Below, piece after piece: positions 1-5,353 of a stretch of 6,749 nt of DNA (position 1 is its first letter; each line of letters opens with the position of its first letter). The position numbers were made by a program, and so were the translations under genes. The notes under the pieces are model-generated. The model saw nothing but the letters and a program-made list of their open reading frames with translations. It was not told the origin of the DNA and did not search any database. The stretch is from Bacteroidota bacterium (GTDB lineage Bacteria; Bacteroidota; Rhodothermia; Rhodothermales; Rubricoccaceae): contig JADFLK010000125.1 in NCBI GenBank assembly GCA_022564455.1, positions 1 to 6,749 of the forward strand, written 5' to 3'.

Positions 1-130
1 CGCTCGTGCTTCGGTGAACATGTTGTTTCATGTCAAGGTACGTCTTGTGCCCGTCAGTTTCTCGCAAAATCAGCTCCCGAAACTCCTCGCCCGAGTTCGC
101 AATGCCAGTCGAACACTTCATAAACAACAT
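1..130 (-). CDS. Possible gene start, hypothetical protein, cut by left window edge
   Basis: A minus-strand reading frame opens with ATG at 130 and stays open to the window edge, giving 43 residues (begins MLFMKCSTGIANSGEEF, later ILRETDGHKTYLDMKQHV). A second in-frame ATG lies at 121. The composition is protein-like, with an acidic/hydrophobic stretch that could form a helix, and about 64% of codons end in G or C, which fits the neighbours but is not strong proof. No domain is recognisable from this piece. It lies downstream of polA on the same strand, separated from it by the REP-like pair, and the bases just before the ATG belong to the first REP-like arm (GGGGATGACGAA), so no independent ribosome site can be claimed. 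It could equally be chance open frame. The plus-strand frame over the same bases looks less protein-like. Confidence 0.33.
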   Translation of the reverse strand, partial: MLFMKCSTGIANSGEEFRELILRETDGHKTYLDMKQHVHRSTS

Positions 131-186
131 TTCGTCATCCCCGCGAAGAGCCTGTGCTCGCGAAGGCGGGTACGGGAACCCATTCC
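131..186 (+). repeat. REP-like palindrome, left arm of an inverted pair
   Basis: The stretch starts TTCGTCATCCCCGCGAAG and ends GGCGGG, then a run leading to CCCATTCC. This is the look of the dispersed CGTCAT-CCCCGCG-n-GCGGG-ATCCATTC palindromes found between genes in many bacteria. Stem pairing seen: CCCGC 140-144 with GCGGG 166-170; an alternative inner pairing is CGCGA 142-146 with TCGCG 158-162, with GAGC/GCTC closing a CTGT loop. The related unit at 262-285 points the other way. Assignment to a repeat family rests on recognition of the pattern and cannot be shown by copy number within one window. Confidence 0.55.
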
Positions 187-194
187 GGTCAGTT

Positions 195-250
195 AGCTAG
201 ATGCTTTCGGAGTGCAAACGCCGAATATAGGTCACCCGTAGGCACTAGCT
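195..250. other. Foldable spacer between the two REP-like arms
   Basis: AGCTAG at 195-200 pairs with CTAGCT at 245-250, and after one bulged A (201) TGC 202-204 pairs with GCA 242-244, so nine base pairs close this spacer. Inside, TTCGG 206-210 pairs with CCGAA 221-225 as a second short hairpin. A further short stem overlaps its right end (GCACT 242-246 with AGTGC 253-257). No coding frame or tRNA-like feature is visible. It may only be the middle part of a paired-REP element; a small structured RNA is possible but there is no promoter evidence. Confidence 0.3.
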
Positions 251-261
251 GAAGTGCTGAA

Positions 262-285
262 TAGGCTCCCGCCTGCGCGGGAGAG
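262..285 (-). repeat. REP-like palindrome, right arm; hairpin just after the polA stop
   Basis: CTCCCGC 266-272 and GCGGGAG 277-283 form a perfect 7-bp stem with a CTGC loop. Read on the minus strand the unit is TCTCCCGCGCAGGCGGGAG then CCTATTC, which matches the core (CCCGCG...GGCGGG...ATTC) of the unit at 131-186 in the opposite orientation. It begins about 20 bases after the polA stop, so it could help end or stabilise the 3' end of the polA transcript. No run of T follows the stem on either strand, so it is not a standard rho-independent terminator. Confidence 0.5.
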
Positions 286-303
286 ACAGTTTGAGGTTTG
301 TAC

Positions 304-3114
304 TCAATGCGCATCCAGCCAGTTATCCGCCACGCCCAGCCCAACCTCAATCGGCACATCGAGCGGTAAGGCAGTCTTCATCTCCTCGGTGACGAGCGCC
401 TTCATCGTCTCGATTTCGTCGTCGGCGACCTCGAATACGAGTTCATCGTGGACCTGCAGGATCATCCGGCTCTTGAGGCCTTCATCGGCGAGGCGGCGGT
501 GGATGTTGACCATCGCCAGCTTGATCATATCGGCCTGGGTGCCCTGGATGGGCATGTTCACGGCCACGCGCTCGGCGCCCGCGCGGATATGCTGGTTGTT
601 GCTCTTGAGCGCCGGTAGCCACCGTTTTCGCCCAAGCATGGTCTCCGCGTAGCCCTTGTCCCTGGCCGCTTCCACCATCTGATGGAGGAAGCGCGGCACG
701 TCGGGGTAGGAGGCATAGTACTGGTCGATGAGGGCCTGAGCCTCGCTGCGCCCGATGCGCATCCGCTGCGCGAGGCCGAACGCCGAGATGCCGTACGGAA
801 TGCCGTAGTTGACCTGCTTGACGTTGCCCCGCATCTCGCGCGTCACGTTCTCGAGCGGCACGTCGAACACCTTGGAGGCCGTTGCCGCGTGGATGTCCAG
901 CCCCTCATTAAACGCGCCGACCAGCCCCTTGTCGCCGCTCATGTGGGCGATGATCCGCAGCTCGATCTGCGCGTAGTCGGCCGAGAGAAGCTGGAATCCA
1001 TCCTCAGCCACGAACGCCCGGCGGATCTCCCGACCCTCGTCCGAGCGGATGGGGATGTTCTGGAGGTTTGGGTTGTTGGAGGACAGCCGCCCCGTCGCCG
1101 CAACGGTCTGGTTAAAGTCGGTGTGGACGCGGCCGGTTTCGGGGTGGATCAGCTCCGGCAGCTTGTCGACGTAGGTGCTCTTCAGCTTTGAGTACTTGCG
1201 CCATTCGAGAATCAGGCGCGGCAACTCGTGCTCGGCGGCGAGGATGTTCATCACCCGCTCGTTCGTGCTCGGCTGGCCTTTGGATGTCTTCTCGACCGGC
1301 TCCAGCCCAAGCCCGCCGGCCTCTTTCGGACCGAACATGATCTCCCCGATCTGCTTCGGCGAGGCGATGTTGAACTCGGTTCCAGCGGCCTCGTAGACTT
1401 CCTTCTGGAGCCGCTCGATCTGCTTCGCGAAGTCAACACTGATGGTTTCGAGCATCTCCTTGTCCACTTTCACGCCCAACATTTCCATGTCCGTGAGCAC
1501 GTGGATCAGCGGAAACTCGATGTCCTCTGCGATGCTCTTGAGTCCGTCGTCCTCCAGCTTCTTGCGGAGGACGGGCACGAGGCGGAGCGTAATATCGGCG
1601 TCCTCGCAGGCGTACGGCCCGGCCTTGTCGATGGGCACGTCGCGCATCGAAATCTGGTCCTTCCCCTCCCCGATCAGATCCGAGATCGGCTGCGGCGTGT
1701 AGTTGAGGTACGCCTTGGCCACGTCGTCCAACTTGTGGCCCGCCTCAGCATCCACGAGATAGTGCGCCACCATCGTGTCGAACAGCGGCCCGCGCACACG
1801 GAGGCCATGCCGGGCGAGCACGGTGATGTCGTACTTGAGGTTGTGGCCGATTTTGAGCACCGACTCGTCCTCCAGCGGACCCCGAATGGCGTCGAGGATG
1901 GCGTCGGTTTGCGTGCCGTCGGGCAGCGGCGTGGGGAGGTATGCGGCCTTGCCCTCATCCGCCGAAATAGCGACGCCCACGAGCGACGCCATCATCTGGT
2001 CCTTCGAGGTCGTCTCGGTGTCGAAGCAGAACTCGGGCTGGCCTTCGATGTGCTTCGCGGCGGCCTTGAGATCGCCCTTCGCCAAAGCGATGGTGTAGGC
2101 GACGTTGTCCAGATCCAGCGATGTCGCCGGCTCGGCCTCTTGCGCAGGCGCGGCAGTCTCTTCTGCCGGTACACCCTCTCCCGACGCATACTTCACCACC
2201 CGATCACGCAGCCGTTTCCCGAACTCCAGCTCGTCGAACAGCTTGTGGACGGCCGGCATGTTGGGCGGCGTCTTCTGCAGCGTGTGCCAGTCGATCGACA
2301 GCGGCACGTCGATCTTGATGGTGACGAGCTCCTTCGACATCCGCGCGTCGTCGGCGTGATCGGTGAGGCCTTCGCGGGCTCTTTTGCCCTTGATATCTCC
2401 CGCAATCTCCAGCAGCTTCTCCACAGATCCGTGCTCCTGGAGCAGCGTTAGAGCTGTTTTCTCACCAATACCAGGAACACCGGGCACGTTGTCTGCCGCA
2501 TCGCCCATCAGCGCAAGTACGTCGATGAACTGGATGGGCTCGACGCCGTATTTCTCGCGGAAGGTCTCGATGGTTTCCATGTTGAATCCTTCGCCGCGGT
2601 AGGCCGGGCGGAGCATCGACACGTGCTCGCTGAGGAGCTGGCGGAAGTCCTTGTCGGGCGAAATGATGACCACGTCGACGCCCTCGGCCTCGGCTTTCTT
2701 GGCCAGCGTGCCGATTACGTCGTCGGCCTCCACACCGGCAACTTCGATGACCGGGATGTCGAGCGCCTCGACGATCTTCTTTATGTACGGGATGCCCTCG
2801 CGGATGCCGTCCGGCATGGGTGGGCGGTGCGCCTTGTACTGCTCGTAGATGTCGTCGCGGAAGGTCTTGCCCGGCGCGTCGAACACCACCGCGATGTGGT
2901 CCGGCTTCTCGTCCTCCAGCAACTTGATCAGGCTGGCCGTGAACCCGTAAATGCACGACGTGTCCTGGCCCTTCGAGTTGATGAGCGGGCGCTGGATGAA
3001 CGCAAAGTGGGCACGGTAGGCCAGTGCCATCGCGTCTGCGAGGTAGAGGCGTTCGCGAGTCGCGGATTGTCCGTTCGTGGTCTTCTCGTCGAAGAGGGTG
3101 GCCTGAGTCGGCAT
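304..3114 (-). CDS. polA: DNA polymerase I (5' nuclease, 3'-5' proofreading and polymerase domains)
   Basis: 936 residues, full length for bacterial Pol I, which fills repair gaps and removes Okazaki primers. Residues ~20-305 are the 5' nuclease: LADAMALAYRAH, VFDAPGKTFRD (77-87), EADD (129-132), SPDKDF (152-157), and the DNA-binding helix-turn region LMGDAADNVPGVPGIGEKTA. An Ala/Glu/Pro-rich linker covers ~311-332. The proofreading domain keeps its acidic residues: D365 and E367 in DTET, D429 in GHNLKYD, Y501 and D505 in YACEDAD. In the polymerase domain, motif A is SADYAQIELR (D713), motif B is RGNVKQVNYGIPYG (R762, K766, Y770, Y774) and motif C is HDE (889-891). Tyr770 sits where E. coli has Phe762. 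The ATG at 3114 is chosen because residues before it would be translated from the palindromic element; the frame is open to an ATG at 3267 but that extension has no Pol I likeness. The start has only a weak purine-rich AAAGAAA upstream. It stands alone on its strand. Confidence 0.97.
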   Translation of the reverse strand: MPTQATLFDEKTTNGQSATRERLYLADAMALAYRAHFAFIQRPLINSKGQDTSCIYGFTASLIKLLEDEKPDHIAVVFDAPGKTFRDDIYEQYKAHRPPMPDGIREGIPYIKKIVEALDIPVIEVAGVEADDVIGTLAKKAEAEGVDVVIISPDKDFRQLLSEHVSMLRPAYRGEGFNMETIETFREKYGVEPIQFIDVLALMGDAADNVPGVPGIGEKTALTLLQEHGSVEKLLEIAGDIKGKRAREGLTDHADDARMSKELVTIKIDVPLSIDWHTLQKTPPNMPAVHKLFDELEFGKRLRDRVVKYASGEGVPAEETAAPAQEAEPATSLDLDNVAYTIALAKGDLKAAAKHIEGQPEFCFDTETTSKDQMMASLVGVAISADEGKAAYLPTPLPDGTQTDAILDAIRGPLEDESVLKIGHNLKYDITVLARHGLRVRGPLFDTMVAHYLVDAEAGHKLDDVAKAYLNYTPQPISDLIGEGKDQISMRDVPIDKAGPYACEDADITLRLVPVLRKKLEDDGLKSIAEDIEFPLIHVLTDMEMLGVKVDKEMLETISVDFAKQIERLQKEVYEAAGTEFNIASPKQIGEIMFGPKEAGGLGLEPVEKTSKGQPSTNERVMNILAAEHELPRLILEWRKYSKLKSTYVDKLPELIHPETGRVHTDFNQTVAATGRLSSNNPNLQNIPIRSDEGREIRRAFVAEDGFQLLSADYAQIELRIIAHMSGDKGLVGAFNEGLDIHAATASKVFDVPLENVTREMRGNVKQVNYGIPYGISAFGLAQRMRIGRSEAQALIDQYYASYPDVPRFLHQMVEAARDKGYAETMLGRKRWLPALKSNNQHIRAGAERVAVNMPIQGTQADMIKLAMVNIHRRLADEGLKSRMILQVHDELVFEVADDEIETMKALVTEEMKTALPLDVPIEVGLGVADNWLDAH

Positions 3115-3150
3115 GGGGAAGGGGTTTCTTTGATGGAAGCTACGGTGTAG

Positions 3151-3179
3151 AAAGAAAACCGCCCCCTTCCCAAGGGGGC
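3151..3179 (-). terminator. Terminator-like hairpin facing polA
   Basis: Read on the minus strand, the perfect GC-rich 8-bp stem (arms 3172-3179 and 3161-3168, 3-base loop) is followed at once by GGTTTTCTTTCT, a T-rich tract. That is the form of a rho-independent terminator, yet it lies only 46 bases before the polA start codon and points into the gene. Either transcription from inside the element is stopped before polA, or the structure is a leader hairpin. It is part of the repeat element, so the likeness may be incidental. Confidence 0.35.
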
Positions 3180-3294
3180 TCCCCGCGTAGCGGGGTGGGG
3201 GTTGTCCGCAGGTTGGCAAAATGCAGCATGCGGGCGACGGCTCGGGGCTTCTCGCTGCCTCCGGCAAACCCTCCGACCTCGCTCCGCTCGGCCA

Positions 3295-3322
3295 CCTCCC
3301 TTAGAAAGGGAGGGGTTCTTTT
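3295..3322 (+). terminator. Terminator-like hairpin facing rfbB
   Basis: CCTCCCTT 3295-3302 and AAGGGAGG 3306-3313 form a perfect stem with an AGA loop, followed on the plus strand by GGTTCTTTT. It mirrors the hairpin at the other end of the element and points towards rfbB, 74 bases before its start. It would shield rfbB from transcription entering through the element. No clear sigma-70 or Bacteroidota-type promoter (TTTG/TAnnTTTG) is seen in the remaining 3323-3395; TATCTT at 3367-3372 is a weak -10-like match without a good partner. Confidence 0.35.
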
Positions 3323-3395
3323 CAAGCATTCCTACTGAAATCACGATTCAAGTGTCACTGTCATTCTATCTTCGGTACGTTGGAATCCCTACACT

Positions 3396-4463
3396 ATGCC
3401 CCACTCCCCCACATCCATCCTCGTCACCGGCGGCGCCGGGTTTATCGGATCGAACTATCTGCTTCGGGCGGTTCCGAAGAATCCAGACATGCAGTTCGTC
3501 AACCTCGATCTACTTACGTACGCGGGTAATCTGCTCAACCTGACAGCCATCGAAGACGCCGAGAACTACACGTTCGTCCACGGCGATATCGCAGACGGCG
3601 AACTGGTCAAGCGTCTGTTTGATGAGCACGCCTTCTCAACGGTCATCCACTTCGCCGCCGAGAGCCACGTGGACCGCTCGATCCTCGATCCGCTGGCGTT
3701 TGTGCGGACGAATGTGGTGGGCACGGCCACGCTGCTGGATGCCGCGCGAAAGACTTGGATGGAAGACGGATCGCCTGGCGATGTCCGCTTCTTCCACGTC
3801 TCCACGGACGAGGTTTTCGGCGAGCTTGGCGACACGGGCGCGTTTTCCGAAACTACCCCGTACGACCCTCATTCGCCCTATTCAGCTTCAAAAGCAGGTT
3901 CGGATCACCTCGTGCGTGCCTACCACGACACGTACGGCTTGCCGGTCGTGATCTCGAACTGCTCGAACAACTACGGGCCGTTCCAATTCCCTGAAAAGCT
4001 GGTTCCGCTGATGATCGTGAAGGCCGCTGCGGTCGAACCGCTTCCGGTCTACGGCGAAGGCGCCAACGTCCGCGACTGGCTGCACGTAGAGGACCACGCC
4101 GAGGCCATCGACCTCATCCTCCGCGACGGCCGCGACGGCGAGACATACTGCGTCGGCGGACGGGCGGAGAAGAAGAACCTGGTCGTCGTAGAAACCATTT
4201 GCGATCTGGTTGATGCGGCTCTCGGGCGTGAACCCGGAACAGCGCGTGAGCAAATCACCTTCGTCACCGACCGCCCCGGCCACGACTTCCGCTACGCCAT
4301 CGACCCCTCCAAACTGGAAAACGAACTCGGCTGGAAACAGGCGCACTCGTTCGAGGAAGGGATGCGCGAGACAGTGGATTGGTACCTCAGCAACCGCGAG
4401 TGGCTGGACGCAGTGATGGATGAGTCGTATCGGGAGTATTTCGCTGAGCAGTACGGAGAATGA
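3396..4463 (+). CDS. rfbB: dTDP-glucose 4,6-dehydratase
   Basis: 355 residues, the usual length for RfbB/RmlB. This NAD-dependent cytosolic enzyme converts dTDP-glucose to dTDP-4-keto-6-deoxyglucose, the branch point for dTDP-rhamnose and other deoxysugars of surface polysaccharides. It is an extended short-chain dehydrogenase: glycine-rich TGGAGFIGSN at 11-20, DLLTYAGNL at 38-46, catalytic Thr-Asp-Glu in VSTDEVFG (137-139), and the YSASK pair Tyr162/Lys166. The family's NNYGPFQFPEKLVP (191-204), GEGANVRDWLHVEDHAEAI and the C-terminal DRPGHDFRYAID are all present, which separates it from UDP-glucose epimerases. The ATG at 3396 places the Rossmann motif at the usual distance from the N-terminus. 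None of the partner genes rfbA, rfbC or rfbD is nearby; instead the stop overlaps the HAD gene start by ATGA. The gene is divergent from polA across the repeat element. Confidence 0.95.
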   Translation: MPHSPTSILVTGGAGFIGSNYLLRAVPKNPDMQFVNLDLLTYAGNLLNLTAIEDAENYTFVHGDIADGELVKRLFDEHAFSTVIHFAAESHVDRSILDPLAFVRTNVVGTATLLDAARKTWMEDGSPGDVRFFHVSTDEVFGELGDTGAFSETTPYDPHSPYSASKAGSDHLVRAYHDTYGLPVVISNCSNNYGPFQFPEKLVPLMIVKAAAVEPLPVYGEGANVRDWLHVEDHAEAIDLILRDGRDGETYCVGGRAEKKNLVVVETICDLVDAALGREPGTAREQITFVTDRPGHDFRYAIDPSKLENELGWKQAHSFEEGMRETVDWYLSNREWLDAVMDESYREYFAEQYGE

Positions 4464-5137
4464 AGCTACTTTTGTTTGACATTGATGGCACCCTGCTGAC
4501 TATCAGGGGCCTTGACAAAACAGCCGTCAGCCAGGCGCTCGCGGACGTTTTCGGTCGGTCGCTCTCGTTCGACGGCATCTCGTTCTCGGGCAAGACCGAT
4601 CCTCAGATCTTTCGCGAGATCGTCATGCTGGATGTCGAGCGTGGCGGCGAGTTTGGCGGCACGATTGAGGAAGCTGTAACCGAAACGCTTGAAGCCTACA
4701 AGGAGGCCGCACGAGGGTATTTGCCCACTGCTGATGTTAGAGGGTTGCCCGGCGCCATCGAACTCGTCGAGCGCTTTCACAATCAGGACGATGTACAACT
4801 TGGATTACTCACGGGCAACGTGCGGGAGATGGCCTACCTCAAGCTGTCGCAGATCAGCCTCGACGAGTTCTTCCCGTTTGGGGCGTTCGGATGTGATGCG
4901 GAGGAGCGGAATCATCTTCCGCAGTTCGCCGTGGACCGCGCCGCCAAGCACACGGGCCGGACATTTTCGGGCAAGGATGTCATTGTAATTGGAGACACGC
5001 CGCGCGATATCGAGTGTGGTAAGCTATTCGGCGCGACCACTGTTGGTGTGGCGACTGGTCATTTTACGGTGGATGAGCTTGCGGAGCACGAACCGGATGT
5101 GGTGCTGGAGACGCTTGAGGAATTTCGGATTCCCTAA
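4460..5137 (+). CDS. HAD-superfamily hydrolase (phosphatase-like), substrate unknown
   Basis: 225 residues, soluble, typical of subfamily IA HAD phosphatases. Motif I is DIDGT at 7-11 (nucleophile Asp7, acid/base Asp9), motif II is LLTGN at 116-120 (Thr118), a lysine for motif III may be Lys163 or Lys172, and motif IV is VIGDTPRDIECGK (Asp179, Asp183). A helical cap lies between motifs I and II (~15-95) and contains SGKTDPQIF, often seen in phosphoglycolate phosphatase-like proteins. These residues support a Mg-dependent phosphomonoesterase acting through an aspartyl phosphate, but the substrate cannot be read from the sequence. The start overlaps the rfbB stop (ATGA), with GGAG only one base before the ATG, so its translation probably depends on ribosomes finishing rfbB. 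A sugar-phosphate substrate is suggested by the coupling only. It ends convergent to serA. Confidence 0.85.
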   Translation: MKLLLFDIDGTLLTIRGLDKTAVSQALADVFGRSLSFDGISFSGKTDPQIFREIVMLDVERGGEFGGTIEEAVTETLEAYKEAARGYLPTADVRGLPGAIELVERFHNQDDVQLGLLTGNVREMAYLKLSQISLDEFFPFGAFGCDAEERNHLPQFAVDRAAKHTGRTFSGKDVIVIGDTPRDIECGKLFGATTVGVATGHFTVDELAEHEPDVVLETLEEFRIP

Positions 5138-5269
5138 TCGTAGGCGGACGCGTGTGCTGTCGCCTGCACGCATCGCGTCGAACAACTCCATCACCACGGC
5201 ACAGGCCGGATCCTCAGACAAATGCGTGCTGTAGAACGGCCGCGTTCTTACAGAGAGCCGGAAAACGCA
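5138..5269 (-). pseudogene. Probable remnant of a REP-associated (Y1/IS200-like) transposase, N-terminal piece
   Basis: In the 216-bp gap between the HAD gene and serA, one minus-strand frame reads CVFRLSVRTRPFYSTHLS, EDPACAVVMELFDAMR, then AGDSTRVRLR. The order (a hydrophobic strand ending in Arg-Thr, a 'F..dP..A..v...l..~r' helix, then a short turn and 'RvRl') is that of the N-terminal region of RAYT proteins, just before their conserved AyvvMPDHVH. The likeness stops where the HAD coding region ends, so neither the HUH motif nor the catalytic tyrosine exists here. There is no good start codon or ribosome site tied to it. If correct, it is a dead fragment, and it fits with the REP-like palindromes in this window. 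The likeness is judged by eye from a ~44-residue stretch, so it may be chance. Confidence 0.35.
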
Positions 5270-5353
5270 AAGCTTTGGAACAAGAGGCGCTATTGAGTGC
5301 ATTTGAGAAGCCAACTCCAACATGCGAAGCAAATAGCACAGTGCTCCTCTCGC

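Larger units (their letters stand above)
3150..3323. repeat. Composite palindromic repeat element between divergent polA and rfbB
   Basis: Both ends have the same plan, in inverted orientation. Left end: GAAAGAAAACC, an 8-bp hairpin (GCCCCCTT 3161-3168 with AAGGGGGC 3172-3179), a second hairpin (CCCCGC 3181-3186 with GCGGGG 3190-3195), then TGGGGGTTGTCCGCAGG. Right end read on the minus strand from 3323: GAAAAGAACC, an 8-bp hairpin (arms 3306-3313 and 3295-3302), a weaker second stem (CCGA/TCGG, 3273-3276 and 3288-3291), then GGAGGGTTTGCCGGAGG. The ~50-bp core (about 3211-3260) has no clear structure or coding frame. This is a non-coding, MITE- or REP-like element; two diverged inverted copies of one unit is the simplest reading. 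Dispersed copies elsewhere in the genome are expected but not visible here. Confidence 0.65.

Noticed and set aside
4..15. 12-base match (inverted) to 6600-6611 around a GAAGCAC heptamer
   Set aside because: About one 12-base match on either strand is expected by chance in a window of this size.
20..130. Inverted repeat ATGTTGTTT (20-28) / AAACAACAT (122-130), extendable by ATG/CAT with one bulge
   Set aside because: The arms are ~90 bases apart and both lie in the possible coding frame (MLF and MKQHV codons); no other sign of an element or protein site.
195..250. attC-like recombination site
   Set aside because: The bulged stem is suggestive, but the 5' RYYYAAC and 3' GTTRRRY core sites are absent and no integron cassette context exists.
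1228..2451. Long plus-strand open frame (407 codons) opposite polA, and a similar one at 5558-6697 opposite serA
   Set aside because: These are antisense shadows of conserved high-GC genes; their translations are rich in Arg, Val and His with no domain features.
3115..3267. In-frame extension of polA by 51 codons to an upstream ATG
   Set aside because: The extra residues are encoded by the palindromic element and show no Pol I likeness; the 5' nuclease begins normally after the ATG at 3114.
3344..3372. Sigma-70-like promoter for rfbB
   Set aside because: TATCTT is a four-of-six -10 match and no -35 box stands at proper spacing; not strong enough to annotate.
5335..5345. AGCAC-A-GTGCT palindrome just after the serA stop, as a terminator
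   Set aside because: A one-base loop cannot form a hairpin and no T tract follows; no convincing terminator is seen between the HAD gene and serA.
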